Source of the DNA: Phaseolibacter flectens ATCC 12775
Lineage (GTDB): Bacteria > Pseudomonadota > Gammaproteobacteria > Enterobacterales > Enterobacteriaceae
DNA length: 64,000 nucleotides
Assembly (NCBI RefSeq): GCF_000518745.1
Contig: NZ_KI912487.1
Location: 289,582-353,581 of the forward strand
Reading direction: 5' to 3'
Shown here: in pieces, positions 20,384 through 29,605 of the stretch
Layout of the letters: each line of letters begins with the position of its first letter
How positions within the stretch are numbered: the first letter of the stretch is position 1
Notes under the pieces: model-generated
Told to the model about the DNA's origin: nothing
Databases searched by the model: none
What the model saw: only the letters and a program-made list of their open reading frames with translations
Translations under genes and position numbers: made by a program

Positions 20384-21757
20384 TTGAAACTCTATTTAAC
20401 TGAAGCACGACAACTTTTAATCTTGGCTATTCCCGTCATTCTGGCTCAAGTATCACAAACCGCAATGGGGGTGCTGGATACTGTGATGGCGGGTGCAGTC
20501 AGTGCCACCGACATGGCTGCCGTTGCCGTTGGTACCTCAATATGGCTCCCTGTGATCTTACTCGGCCACGGCTTACTTCAAGCCTTAACCCCGACCGTGG
20601 CTCAACTGAATGGGGCAGGACAACGTCATCACATTGCGATGCAGGTTCGCCAGTCCTTCTGGTTGGCCTTTTTTATGTCTGTGTTTACGTTATTGGTATT
20701 ATGGCAAGCAGGCAAATTGATCTCGCTCATGCCGCATATTGATCCTCATCTTGCCGCTATCGCAGAACGCTATCTGCATGCTTTAATGTGGGGGGCGCCT
20801 GGCTATCTATTTTTTCAAACGCTGCGTAATCAATGTGAAGGTATGTCCTTCACTTTACCCAGTATGATATTGGGATTTATGGGGTTGTTAATTAATATTC
20901 CCCTTAACTATATCTTTATTTATGGTCATCTTGGCATGCCCGCCCTAGGCGGTGTCGGCTGTGGTATTGCCACTGCCACTGTCTATTGGTTGATGTTTCT
21001 GATGCTTCGTTGGTGGGTCAGTTTCATGCCCAGAATGCGTGATATTCGGAATACAGGCCGTTGGTCAGCCCCGGACTGGACAATCATCGTACGTTTATTC
21101 AAACTGGGTTTACCCGTGGCCATGGCCTTATTTTTTGAAGTGACCCTGTTTGCCGTTGTTGCCTTGTTAGTGTCGCCACTGGGTATTGTTGATGTGGCCG
21201 GTCACCAGATCGCTCTCAATTACAGTTCTCTGATGTTTGTTGTACCTCTATCCATGGGAGTGGCTGCAACCATCCGAGTGGGCTATAAATTGGGTCAAGG
21301 TTCCGTTGCTGATGCTAAAATCGCAGCGTGGACAGCTCAAGGGGTTGGCTTGGTGTTAGTGGCTTTTACTGCCTTATTTTCGGTACTGTTCCGAGAGCAA
21401 ATTGCCCTGTTGTATAACAACGATCCCCAGGTAGTGATGTTAGCAACCCAATTGATGTTTTATTCCGCTATCTATCAATTTTCTGACAGTTTACAAGTCA
21501 TTGGTGGCGGTATTTTGCGGGGCTATAAGGATACAAAAGCCATTTTCTTTATTACCTTTGTCTCATACTGGATAATTGGTTTACCACTCGGTTATCTGTT
21601 GGCACTGACGAATACCCTCACTGACCGAATGGGACCTGCTGGATTTTGGTGTGGTTTTATTGCTGGCCTCACCACGGCAGCCATTCTCATGATTTGGCGG
21701 ATCATTCAGTTACAACGTCAGACAGACAGTCGAATTTTGGCTCGTTCATCACGTTAA
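20384..21757 (+). CDS. mdtK: MATE multidrug efflux pump MdtK (NorM)
   Basis: A 457-residue inner-membrane antiporter of the MATE family, exactly the E. coli length, with two related bundles of six membrane segments. It exports fluoroquinolones and dyes in exchange for cations. Family blocks include [13 protein letters not shown] near residue 27, [14 protein letters not shown] near 49, and the second-half counterpart [23 protein letters not shown] (about 258). The start is TTG at 20384 with AGGTGT upstream; there is no ATG that fits the conserved N-terminus KLYLTEAR, so TTG initiation is well supported. Confidence 0.96.
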   Translation: MKLYLTEARQLLILAIPVILAQVSQTAMGVLDTVMAGAVSATDMAAVAVGTSIWLPVILLGHGLLQALTPTVAQLNGAGQRHHIAMQVRQSFWLAFFMSVFTLLVLWQAGKLISLMPHIDPHLAAIAERYLHALMWGAPGYLFFQTLRNQCEGMSFTLPSMILGFMGLLINIPLNYIFIYGHLGMPALGGVGCGIATATVYWLMFLMLRWWVSFMPRMRDIRNTGRWSAPDWTIIVRLFKLGLPVAMALFFEVTLFAVVALLVSPLGIVDVAGHQIALNYSSLMFVVPLSMGVAATIRVGYKLGQGSVADAKIAAWTAQGVGLVLVAFTALFSVLFREQIALLYNNDPQVVMLATQLMFYSAIYQFSDSLQVIGGGILRGYKDTKAIFFITFVSYWIIGLPLGYLLALTNTLTDRMGPAGFWCGFIAGLTTAAILMIWRIIQLQRQTDSRILARSSR

Positions 21758-21852
21758 TCCCGTGGCGTTACCGTTTTAAAGTCAAAAATGATTAAAAAAA
21801 ATGCATCCGCAACGCCCTGACTAAAAATAACGGTAAAATTTGTTTTTTCTAC

Positions 21853-21881
21853 TTGCCAGCTGCTGTCACTGTCGTTAATAT
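21853..21881 (+). promoter_or_regulatory. Promoter of the tRNA-Val operon
   Basis: TTGCCA (21853-21858) and TAATAT (21876-21881) are separated by exactly 17 bases and followed by a GC-rich discriminator (TCGTCCCC), which is typical of stringently controlled stable-RNA promoters. The first tRNA starts 27 bases beyond the -10 element. Confidence 0.75.
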
Positions 21882-21908
21882 TCGTCCCCGCTGTTGTTGG
21901 TAAGCAAG

Positions 21909-21985
21909 GCGTCCGTAGCTCAGTTGGTTAGAGCACCACCTTGACATGGTGGGGGTCGGTGGTTCGAGTCCACTCGGACGCACCA
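21909..21985 (+). tRNA. valV: tRNA-Val (GAC)
   Basis: A complete 77-base cloverleaf: acceptor stem GCGTCCG with CGGACGC, anticodon loop TTGACAT with GAC at 21943-21945, T-loop GGTTCGAGTCC, and encoded CCA. It reads GUC and GUU codons. It is one of two tandem copies, as valV-valW in E. coli. Confidence 0.98.
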
Positions 21986-22009
21986 TTTACAACAACACAG
22001 GTTTCATGT

Positions 22010-22086
22010 GCGTCCGTAGCTCAGTTGGTTAGAGCACCACCTTGACATGGTGGGGGTCGGTGGTTCGAGTCCACTCGGACGCACCA
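22010..22086 (+). tRNA. valW: tRNA-Val (GAC), second copy
   Basis: A second 77-base tRNA identical to the first by eye, with encoded CCA, 24 bases downstream. Both are probably cut from one transcript. Confidence 0.98.
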
Positions 22087-22093
22087 AATAGGA

Positions 22094-22115
22094 AAACAAG
22101 ATCACTTGTTTTTTT
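22094..22115 (+). terminator. Intrinsic terminator of the tRNA-Val operon
   Basis: A 7-bp stem (22094-22100 with 22105-22111), ATCA loop and a run of seven or more T directly after the second tRNA. Confidence 0.88.
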
Positions 22116-22583
22116 AAAGCAGCCCCCAACCTCAAGCAACCTGTCGTTTAAGGCGTCATTCTCTTCACATAAAAACTTCTCTCTTTTTAACTGACTATTG
22201 CTTCCTAGTGAGGATGCCCTCGTTTCGCCTTCTAAAGCCAGTGATAGCCGCATCGTCCCCCATAACGTGGACAACTTTATCGCATTTAGTGCGCTTATTT
22301 TAGTCCGATTTTTATTGGTTTCAGTGCCGCAAGCGATTATACTGTCATCCATCTCAGTATCGTCAGGGTACCGTAATTAGTGTGCTAGCAGTCCTAAGCG
22401 ATGTAATCATACAGCGATTTTTCCTTATCAGATTAGTACAGGTTACTGATCCCCTGTTGTGCCGCCACTTGAATGCCATGCTTTCTAATCATCTTCAACT
22501 CAGGTCTCGTTCAATAACCCCGCATAGTTTCATCTCTGCCCGTTATTGTCGGTCTCATTTATTTCAACTCACAGATTAATATT
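22116..22583. other. Non-coding stretch upstream of pykF
   Basis: About 470 bases without a supported gene. It should hold the pykF promoter and leader. I looked for a Cra (FruR) palindrome of the TGAATCGATTCA type and found no convincing one. The open frame overlapping the tRNAs on the minus strand is an artefact of tRNA sequence. Confidence 0.45.
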
Positions 22584-23996
22584 ATGAAAAAAACTAAGAT
22601 CGTTTGTACCATAGGTCCGAAAACTGAATCCGAAGAGATGCTTACTCAAATGCTAGACGCTGGCATGAACGTTATGCGTCTCAATTTTTCTCATGGTGAT
22701 TACGAAGAACATGGTCGACGTATTGCCAATTTACGCGCTGTTGTCAGTAAAACAGCACACAATGCTGCCATTCTGCTGGATACGAAGGGACCTGAAATTC
22801 GAACCATTAAATTAGAAGGTGGCAATGATGTCAGTTTGGTTGCAGGTCAAACGTTCACGTTTACTACGGATAGCACCGTCATTGGTAATAAAGACCGGGT
22901 TGCGGTGACCTATTCTGGCTTTGCTCAAGATTTACGTCCTGGTAATAAAGTCTTGGTTGATGATGGCTTAATTGGCATGGACGTGATTGCTGTAACCGAG
23001 ACTGAAGTTACCTGCAAAGTTCTGAATAACGGTGACTTAGGTGAAAATAAAGGGGTAAACTTACCGGGTGTCTCCATCCAGCTACCTGCCCTCTCTGAAA
23101 AAGACAAGCGTGATTTGATTTTTGGCTGCCAACAAGGCGTTGATTTTATTGCCGCCTCATTCATTCGTAAACGCAGTGACGTTGAAGAGATCCGTGAATT
23201 CCTACACCAACATGGTGGCGATCATATTCATATTATTTCTAAGATTGAAAACCAAGAAGGTCTGACCAATTTCGATGAAATTTTGGCTGCTTCCGACGGC
23301 ATTATGGTTGCGCGGGGTGACTTAGGGGTGGAAATTCCGGTCGAAAATGTCATTTTCGCTCAAAAAATGATGATTGAGAAATGCAATCAGCAGCGTAAGC
23401 TTGTGATTACCGCCACACAAATGCTCGACTCCATGATTAAAAACCCCCGCCCCACCCGTGCCGAAGCCGGTGATGTCGCCAATGCGATTTTAGATGGGAC
23501 CGATGCGGTGATGTTATCAGGTGAGAGTGCCAAAGGAAAATACCCACTGGAAGCGGTACAGATTATGGCAACCATCTGTGAACGCACAGATAAAGTGATG
23601 CAAAGCCGACTTGATACCCTTAAAGATGAATCCCGTCTGCGTATTACTGAAGCCGTCTGCCGAGGCGCAGTTGAAACGTCTGAAAAACTCGGATCAACAC
23701 TGATTATCGTTGCAACCCAAGGCGGGCGTTCAGCGAAATCGGTGCGCAAATATTTTCCGACTGCCACCATCCTCGCGTTAACCACGAACCAAACCACCGC
23801 CAGACAACTGTTGGCAACACGTGGTGTTGTCAGCCATTTAGTCCCTGAAATCGCATCAACAGACGACTTTTATCGAATCGGTAAAGAGATTGCGCTACAA
23901 AGTCAGTACGCCGAAGCGAAAGATGTGGTGGTGATGGTGTCAGGGGCTCTTGTTCCGAGCGGCACGACCAATACCACGTCAGTGCATCGTATTTAG
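22584..23996 (+). CDS. pykF: Pyruvate kinase I (fructose-1,6-bisphosphate activated)
   Basis: A 470-residue glycolytic enzyme, the same length as E. coli PykF, that converts phosphoenolpyruvate and ADP to pyruvate and ATP. It has the N-terminal [13 protein letters not shown], the active-site segment [12 protein letters not shown] near residue 220, and [12 protein letters not shown] for Mg binding; the lid (B) domain spans about 70-170. The C-terminal domain ends [16 protein letters not shown], part of the FBP-binding site, which separates PykF from AMP-activated PykA. A stem follows the stop. Confidence 0.98.
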   Translation: MKKTKIVCTIGPKTESEEMLTQMLDAGMNVMRLNFSHGDYEEHGRRIANLRAVVSKTAHNAAILLDTKGPEIRTIKLEGGNDVSLVAGQTFTFTTDSTVIGNKDRVAVTYSGFAQDLRPGNKVLVDDGLIGMDVIAVTETEVTCKVLNNGDLGENKGVNLPGVSIQLPALSEKDKRDLIFGCQQGVDFIAASFIRKRSDVEEIREFLHQHGGDHIHIISKIENQEGLTNFDEILAASDGIMVARGDLGVEIPVENVIFAQKMMIEKCNQQRKLVITATQMLDSMIKNPRPTRAEAGDVANAILDGTDAVMLSGESAKGKYPLEAVQIMATICERTDKVMQSRLDTLKDESRLRITEAVCRGAVETSEKLGSTLIIVATQGGRSAKSVRKYFPTATILALTTNQTTARQLLATRGVVSHLVPEIASTDDFYRIGKEIALQSQYAEAKDVVVMVSGALVPSGTTNTTSVHRI

Positions 23997-24003
23997 TGCA
24001 ACA

Positions 24004-24037
24004 ATGACCTGTTTGCTACTAAGGGTTAACAGGTCAT
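24004..24037 (+). terminator. Hairpin after pykF
   Basis: A 10-bp perfect stem (24004-24013 with 24028-24037), 14-base loop, followed by TCTT, nine C and five T. Probably the pykF terminator. Confidence 0.6.
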
Positions 24038-24374
24038 CTTCCCCCCCCCTTTTTCACCTTGCGCCTATTTCTGTTTGATTGTCACGGAACAACCACGTTG
24101 GACGAAAAATCACCGATTTGATATCCATTTATTAAGTACGTACTCACGCATATTGACAACTTTTGTATATTATTGACTCTCAGTAAGGTGTTAAAATGAA
24201 CGCCACAGCAGAATATTTTGCAAAAAATAAGCCATTGACTCAGGTTAAATTCAGAATTTTGCCAGTCTTTTTCTTTTTTTTTTTTATTATTGCCCATAGA
24301 GATGGGTGATTTTATAGCAAATTGATTGTTATTTAATCAAATGGTATGTTTTAGGTAACTTCTTACGAAATAGT
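24038..24374. other. AT-rich stretch upstream of lpp
   Basis: About 340 bases with no gene. The AT-rich part from 24270 likely helps the strong lpp promoter. In E. coli the ldtE gene and the suf iron-sulfur assembly operon lie next to lpp on the other side; they are absent here. Confidence 0.4.
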
Positions 24375-24376
24375 TA

Positions 24377-24413
24377 TTCTCAAATTAAAATAATTTGTGT
24401 AATACTTGTCTGG
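24377..24413 (+). promoter_or_regulatory. lpp promoter
   Basis: The -35 TTCTCA (24377-24382), a 17-base spacer and the -10 TAATACT (24400-24406) match the known E. coli lpp promoter, including TTTGTGTAATACTTGT. The initial transcribed sequence GCTACATGG begins at about 24413, as in E. coli. Confidence 0.88.
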
Positions 24414-24449
24414 CTACATGGAAAACAACTCAATTAAGAGGGTAATGTA

Positions 24450-24686
24450 ATGAATTGTACTAAACTGGTTCTGGGTGCTGTTGTTTTAGGTTCAACTCTG
24501 CTGGCTGGTTGTTCAAACAATGCCAAAATTGATCAACTGTCTAACGACGTTCAGACTCTGAACACTAAAGTTGATCAAGTAAGCACTGACTTAAACTCAG
24601 TTCGTTCAGAAGTGCAGGCTGTTAAAGCTCAAGCTGATCAAAACACTGCAGCAATTAACAACCAGAGCAAATCTTACCGTAAGTAA
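24450..24686 (+). CDS. lpp: Major outer membrane (Braun) lipoprotein Lpp
   Basis: A 78-residue lipoprotein with signal peptide and lipobox LLAGC; Cys21 is lipidated. The mature part is a heptad-repeat coiled coil ([20 protein letters not shown]) that trimerises and ties the outer membrane to peptidoglycan through the epsilon-amino group of the C-terminal Lys78. The first two thirds agree closely with E. coli Lpp, but residues 60-75 ([18 protein letters not shown]) differ strongly from the usual AARANQRLDN type, while the terminal YRK is kept. A second cysteine (Cys3) is in the signal peptide. It is monocistronic, with strong promoter and terminator. Confidence 0.96.
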   Translation: MNCTKLVLGAVVLGSTLLAGCSNNAKIDQLSNDVQTLNTKVDQVSTDLNSVRSEVQAVKAQADQNTAAINNQSKSYRK

Positions 24687-24705
24687 GCATCTCGTTCTGT
24701 TTGTC

Positions 24706-24733
24706 AAAATGGCGCCAATTGGCGCCATTTTTG
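24706..24733 (+). terminator. Intrinsic terminator of lpp
   Basis: An 11-bp stem (24706-24716 with 24721-24731), AATT loop, with the T-run partly inside the stem. The mirror-image A-run means it can also act on ydiJ transcripts from the other strand. Confidence 0.92.
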
Positions 24734-24783
24734 TTACCCTCCTTTTCCCCAGCGGACATTCCCTCCGTGATACGGATGACCAG

Positions 24784-27700
24784 TCAGTCACCCTGTATAG
24801 TTGCTTCGATTGAGGTTTCTGCCAATACCGGATTCTGCTTTATCATCGATAACAGTGCCTGTAAAGGATGATCTAATCGGCTCTGGGTAAATCGCTTGAC
24901 CTGACTTCGACAGGAATAGCCTGTCGCTAAGCAATGACTTAAGGGCAAATCGGCCAACTTCGGTTGCCAAGACAGTGCAAAGATACCTTGTGAGTTTTGC
25001 TGATTTTTTACTTCATGCCCATACGTCCCAGCCATACCGCAGCACCCGGTCGCAATCAACTCCAATTTCGCGCCAAAACACTGAAAAATCTGCTGCCATT
25101 GACGTCCCGAATCGGGTAGCACGGCAGTTTCCGTGCAATGACTGAAAAGATACCATGTTGTCGGATCAACCGCTGATGTGGGCATCGAATGCCGGTCTGT
25201 CATAATGGAAGATAACCACTCATGCATAAGTTGCACATGGAATGGCTCGTGCTCCGCGCCCGCCAGTGACTGATACTCTTGGCGGTAGCAAAGTACTAAT
25301 GCAGGATCAACACCAAGCATTGGCATACTCAGTGTGGCAATCTGACTCAGAAACTGACGAGTGCGGATCGCAGTCTGGGTAAATTCACCGAGAAAACCTT
25401 TGACATGTTGCGCTTTACCATTGGGTTTAAAGGGTAATAGGACCGGTTTAAACCCTAACGCACTGATTAAAGTGATGGCATCTGCGATCAATTCCGCCTC
25501 ATAAAAGCTGGTAAACGGATCTTGAACAATCAAAACATACTGCTGCCGTTCCGCTGCTGATAACAGCTTGAGTTGCGCTAAAGGCGTATTGACGGTGGGA
25601 TGATCAACCAGCTGTTGTCGTAAGGGGGGAACCGATAACGCTGGTAAGTCAACCAGTCCCAAATATTGACGACTGGCATACTTTGTCAGCCTTTGACGCA
25701 TGACCCAGTTGATCATCGGGGCGATATGACTCAATCGCGGCAGTAGCTGTTCCAATTTTGCCACGAGATGATCAGCGGGAGAGCGTAAATATCGGCTATG
25801 GTAAAGAGATAAAAACCGTGACCGGAAAGCAGGCACATCAATTTTCACGGGACACTGCGTCGAGCAAGCCTTGCAAGCGAGACATCCATCCATCGCCTGT
25901 TTGACCTCATGAGAGAAATCATAGTCACCTTGTTTCGCTCGCCAACTGTGCACAACTTTAGACAGCAACTGAGCCGATCGTGACGCCGCTTGCTGCTGCT
26001 TATTCTCAACTTCAATCAGATCCACCCCTTGCTGACTGAGTAATCTCAGCCATTCACGTACTAAGGTGGCCCGTCCTTTCGGTGAATGAACCCGATCACC
26101 GGTAATTTTCATTGAGGGGCATAATGGTGTATGTTGGTCAAAATTAAAGCATAAGCCATTCCCATTACACTCCATTGCCCCCCGCCAGCGCTGACGAACA
26201 TCAACGGCGATTTGCCTATCGGCATCACCTCGCCTCGCACTGTCAATAGCCAATAAGGGGGCATCACTATGGCGCGGCGTGCAAATTTTGCCTGGATTTA
26301 AACGGTTATCAGCATCAAAAGCGGCTTTAATACCGCGTTGAAGGTGAAATAATTGGGGTCCGAGGTACGTTTCTGTATAACTGCCTCGATATCCCTTTCC
26401 GTGCTCTCCCCATAACACCCCGTGATAACGACGCGTCAACTGCACAATGTCTGCTGTCAAATGACGGATCAGGCGTTGTTGTTCAGGATCACACATATCC
26501 AAAACAGGCCGCACGTGCAAGACACCCGCATCAACGTGCCCAAACATGCCATAGGCTAACTGATGCTTATCCAGTAAAGCACGAAACTCACTAATATAAT
26601 CGGCCAGATGTTCTGGTGGGACGGCCGTATCTTCAATAAAGGCGACCGGTTTCGCTTTGCCTTGAGTATTACCGAGCAACCCCACCGCTTTCTTACGCAT
26701 GGCGTAAATGCGCTCCACGTCAGGCAAGGAGTGACAAACTTGATAGCCAATGACGCCCGCTTCGCCTGTCGCTACCCGTTGATCCAGTTGTTGGCAAAGG
26801 ATGGTGACTTGCTGCTGGATAACTTCACGATCATTCCCTGCATATTCAACAATATTCAGGCCCTGGATCGTATGACCAGGCACCGCAGCGATCAAATCCT
26901 GCACAGAATGCCAAATAATGTCTTGCCGCGCTAACGCCAGTATCGTGGAGTCAAGGGTTTCAACTGACAAGGCTTTCGCTTTCACCAACCAAGGTGCATG
27001 CCGAAGCGCGGCATCAAAAGAATGGTATTTAAGATTAATCAAACACCTAAATTGCGGAATAGGCAAAATATTTAGCCGCGCTTCAGTGATAAAGGCCAGT
27101 GTTCCCTCCGATCCACAAAGTACGCGTCCTAAATCGAATGTCTTTAAATCATCGCTAAGCACGTGCCGCAGATCATACCCTGTCATAAACCGATTAAGTT
27201 TTGGGAAAGTCTCCAATATTTGCGCACGCTGCTGTAGGCAAGGCTCAAGCACTTGGCGATAAAGGTCGCCGAGACGGGTGTTCTGCTGTGCTTTCTGATG
27301 TGCAAGGTCGATCGCTTCTGCTGACGTTTCGATCAACTCACCATCCATCAGGACCGCCCGAAGTCCAAGCACATGATCAGACGTTTTTCCATAGACCAGC
27401 GAGCCCTGACCCGATGCATCTGTATTGATCATCCCACCTATGGTTGCCCGGTTACTGGTTGAAAGCTCAGGAGCAAAAAAATAACCATAGGGTTTGAGCC
27501 ACTGATTCAATTGATCTTTCACTACCCCAGGCTGCACTCTAACCCATCCCTGTTGCGGATCAATGTCCAATATTTTGTTCATATGACGAGACAGATCAAC
27601 GATAATGCCACTATTCAGTGACTGACCGTTGGTGCCAGTTCCCCCACCACGAGCCGTGAAACTCAATGCGCCAAAACGTGTTTGTTTGGCGAGGGTGGTT

Positions 27701-27900
27701 AATAGTATGATGTCTTGTTCAGAACGAGGAAAAACAATCGCCGCAGGTAAATTTTGATAAATGCTATTGTCTGTTGCCAGTGCAAGTCGAGCAGCATAGT
27801 CAGTGGCAATATCCCCCTTGAAGCCCTGCTGTCGCAGTACATCAAGATACTGTCGAACTTCAGGAAGGAGGCCTGGTGACTGAGTCAGTGTTGGGATCAT
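24784..27900 (-). CDS. ydiJ: FAD/iron-sulfur D-2-hydroxyacid dehydrogenase YdiJ
   Basis: A 1038-residue two-part oxidoreductase. Residues about 45-270 are a PCMH-type FAD domain (FTARGGGTGTNGQSLN), then the FAD-oxidase C-terminal domain, then two [4Fe-4S] motifs (CNGNGLCFNF and CLACKACSTQCPVKID) and a C-terminal CCG-type domain (GCCGMAGTYGHE). E. coli YdiJ (1018 residues) has been described as a D-2-hydroxyglutarate dehydrogenase. The start at 27900 (MIPTLTQSPG) is chosen by alignment; the frame is open for 58 further unmatched codons. It is divergent from ydiK and ends close to the lpp terminator. Confidence 0.95.
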   Translation of the reverse strand: MIPTLTQSPGLLPEVRQYLDVLRQQGFKGDIATDYAARLALATDNSIYQNLPAAIVFPRSEQDIILLTTLAKQTRFGALSFTARGGGTGTNGQSLNSGIIVDLSRHMNKILDIDPQQGWVRVQPGVVKDQLNQWLKPYGYFFAPELSTSNRATIGGMINTDASGQGSLVYGKTSDHVLGLRAVLMDGELIETSAEAIDLAHQKAQQNTRLGDLYRQVLEPCLQQRAQILETFPKLNRFMTGYDLRHVLSDDLKTFDLGRVLCGSEGTLAFITEARLNILPIPQFRCLINLKYHSFDAALRHAPWLVKAKALSVETLDSTILALARQDIIWHSVQDLIAAVPGHTIQGLNIVEYAGNDREVIQQQVTILCQQLDQRVATGEAGVIGYQVCHSLPDVERIYAMRKKAVGLLGNTQGKAKPVAFIEDTAVPPEHLADYISEFRALLDKHQLAYGMFGHVDAGVLHVRPVLDMCDPEQQRLIRHLTADIVQLTRRYHGVLWGEHGKGYRGSYTETYLGPQLFHLQRGIKAAFDADNRLNPGKICTPRHSDAPLLAIDSARRGDADRQIAVDVRQRWRGAMECNGNGLCFNFDQHTPLCPSMKITGDRVHSPKGRATLVREWLRLLSQQGVDLIEVENKQQQAASRSAQLLSKVVHSWRAKQGDYDFSHEVKQAMDGCLACKACSTQCPVKIDVPAFRSRFLSLYHSRYLRSPADHLVAKLEQLLPRLSHIAPMINWVMRQRLTKYASRQYLGLVDLPALSVPPLRQQLVDHPTVNTPLAQLKLLSAAERQQYVLIVQDPFTSFYEAELIADAITLISALGFKPVLLPFKPNGKAQHVKGFLGEFTQTAIRTRQFLSQIATLSMPMLGVDPALVLCYRQEYQSLAGAEHEPFHVQLMHEWLSSIMTDRHSMPTSAVDPTTWYLFSHCTETAVLPDSGRQWQQIFQCFGAKLELIATGCCGMAGTYGHEVKNQQNSQGIFALSWQPKLADLPLSHCLATGYSCRSQVKRFTQSRLDHPLQALLSMIKQNPVLAETSIEATIQGD

Positions 27901-28075
27901 TGAATTGGGCCCGCCAAATTCGAAAAGGATGAGTGTTAATTTTGTTTTACCATATTTTCTGCCATCATGCTGCCATTGACAAAGAAAAAACTGATCCTCG
28001 TTTCGCACCGACGGACTATTCAATCTATGCCATTTCAGGCTATGATAGCACTCCTCTTTGCCAGATAAGGTCACT

Positions 28076-29224
28076 ATGAAATACCGTCATCAACCGGGCG
28101 ATCTGCCCCGCCAATTGTTTATGCTGTTATTTTTTTTGATGATGATCATTGCTTGTTTTTGGGTCATCCAGCCATTTATCCTCGGATTTACTTGGGCAGG
28201 AATGATGGTAATTGCCACGTGGAATTTCATGTTACGCCTACAAAAATGGTTATTTGGCAAACGAACCTTGGCCGTGCTCGCGATGACCCTTATCCTGCTA
28301 TTGGTCTTTATCATTCCTGTTGCCGTGCTCATCAATAGTGTTTTTGAGAGTCTTCGCCCAGCCATTGCCCTATTAAATACCGGACAGTTGCAGATCCCGT
28401 CACTACTGTGGCTTGACCAAGTGCCGGTGGTCGGTCCGAAACTGATGTTGTATTATCAGAAAATTATCGCAGGCGGTGGCAAGTCGGTGCTGACCAATCT
28501 GCAGCCGTATATCGGGCAAACCACCAGCTTCTTCGTGTCTCAGGCAGGCCATGTAGGCCGTTTAATGGTGCATATTACCCTGATGCTTCTTTTCAGTATT
28601 CTGCTGTACTGGAAAGGCGAAAGAGTGGCTGAAGGGATCCGCCATTTTGCCTATCGTCTGGCCTCAGGCCGAGGCGATGCCGTGGTGCTATTAGCAGGAC
28701 AAGCAATTCGGGCGGTCGCCCTCGGTGTGGTGGTCACGGCATTATTACAAGGGGTAATCGGCGGTATTGGCTTAGCCCTCGCAGGGATCCCCTATGCGAC
28801 AATCCTGACGGTCCTGCTGATCTTATGCTGTCTCATCCAAGTGGGACCACTTCTTGTCTTGATCCCTGCCATTATCTGGTTGTATTGGAGTGGTGATACA
28901 ACATGGGGAACCGTGTTGCTGATTTGGAGCTTAGTCGTCGCCACCATGGACAGTGTGGTTCGTCCAATGTTGATCCGCTTGGGGGCTGATTTACCCATGC
29001 TCATTATCCTTTCAGGGGTCATTGGCGGATTGATCGCCTTTGGTTTAATCGGCTTATTTATTGGTCCCGTCGTGCTTGCTGTCTCCTACCGGTTGATTAA
29101 GGTTTGGATCAATCAAGTGCCAGTGCCCCAAGCGCACCCTGATCGGGTCATCGAAGCCCTGTTTGAAGATACCCGCAAATCCGCTGAGCAAGTCCGTAAT
29201 AGTCAGAATAATCAATCAATATAA
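28076..29224 (+). CDS. ydiK: AI-2E family membrane protein YdiK
   Basis: A 382-residue membrane protein of the AI-2E transporter (PerM/TqsA) family, substrate unknown. The start at 28076 (MKYRHQPGD) has AAGG a few bases upstream; the frame continues to a TTG at 28058. Hydrophobic segments lie near 20-60, 70-95, 155-180, 215-260 and 270-350. Conserved stretches with E. coli YdiK include QAIRAVALGVVVTALLQ and GADLPMLIILSGVIGG. The C-terminal 30 residues are hydrophilic. It is divergent from ydiJ; rprA follows, as in E. coli. Confidence 0.93.
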   Translation: MKYRHQPGDLPRQLFMLLFFLMMIIACFWVIQPFILGFTWAGMMVIATWNFMLRLQKWLFGKRTLAVLAMTLILLLVFIIPVAVLINSVFESLRPAIALLNTGQLQIPSLLWLDQVPVVGPKLMLYYQKIIAGGGKSVLTNLQPYIGQTTSFFVSQAGHVGRLMVHITLMLLFSILLYWKGERVAEGIRHFAYRLASGRGDAVVLLAGQAIRAVALGVVVTALLQGVIGGIGLALAGIPYATILTVLLILCCLIQVGPLLVLIPAIIWLYWSGDTTWGTVLLIWSLVVATMDSVVRPMLIRLGADLPMLIILSGVIGGLIAFGLIGLFIGPVVLAVSYRLIKVWINQVPVPQAHPDRVIEALFEDTRKSAEQVRNSQNNQSI

Positions 29225-29257
29225 AGTGTTGCTTCTACTGGCTCGATATAACGCTAG

Positions 29258-29308
29258 CATTGCGTCGGCCTCCCTCTCGCGTCTTCGCAGAGGGAAGCCG
29301 ACGCAATG
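29258..29308. repeat. Long near-perfect inverted repeat after ydiK
   Basis: A 12-bp arm (29258-29269 with 29297-29308), one mismatch, a further 7-bp arm (29271-29277 with 29289-29295) and an inner 3-bp GCG/CGC closing a 4-base loop. The total hairpin covers 51 bases and is GC-rich. No T-run follows. It may end ydiK transcription, or be a palindromic intergenic element. Confidence 0.7.
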
Positions 29309-29490
29309 ACGACTGGATAAGGGCATGAACACGACTGTTCCTATTATTAATTTGCTTGCTCTGTCGCGCCCACTTAACTGTTCCACCTGTCACTTCTCGT
29401 CAATTCTCTGCTTCAAAAAGCCAACCTAGATCACAGTGAGCGCTTGAATTCAAGTTAATGGGATTAATCTCAATGAAGCATTTAGTAACT

Positions 29491-29583
29491 AGCGTTATTA
29501 TTACACAAGTCCTGTTATCAGGATCCCCCATGCTTCAAATTTGCTGTGTGTAGTCTTTGCCTGTTAATTAACAGGCTTTTTTT
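29491..29583 (+). ncRNA. rprA: RprA small RNA (activator of rpoS translation)
   Basis: Between ydiK and the next gene lies TTGCTGTGTGTAGTCTTTGCC followed by a terminator; the block GCTGTGTGTAGTCTTTGCC also occurs before the terminator of E. coli RprA, which maps next to ydiK. The segment GGATCCCCCATGC (about 29521-29533) resembles the RprA region with AAATCCCC. The 5' part AGCGTTATTATTACACA aligns loosely with the E. coli 5' end, so I place the start near 29491, giving about 93 nt (E. coli about 105). RprA uses Hfq and pairs with the rpoS leader; in E. coli it is controlled by RcsB. The 5' end and RcsB site are not certain here. Confidence 0.8.
29559..29583 (+). terminator. Terminator of RprA
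   Basis: A 7-bp stem (29559-29565 with 29570-29576), AATT loop and seven T form the sRNA's own intrinsic terminator, as needed for Hfq binding. Confidence 0.9.
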
Positions 29584-29605
29584 ACGTAAAATTTCCAGTA
29601 TTGCC

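Noticed and set aside
22029..22352. 107-codon open frame on the minus strand ending in WTRTTDPHHVKVVL
   Set aside because: The C-terminal part is the well-known false translation of a tRNA gene on the other strand; the rest has no family.
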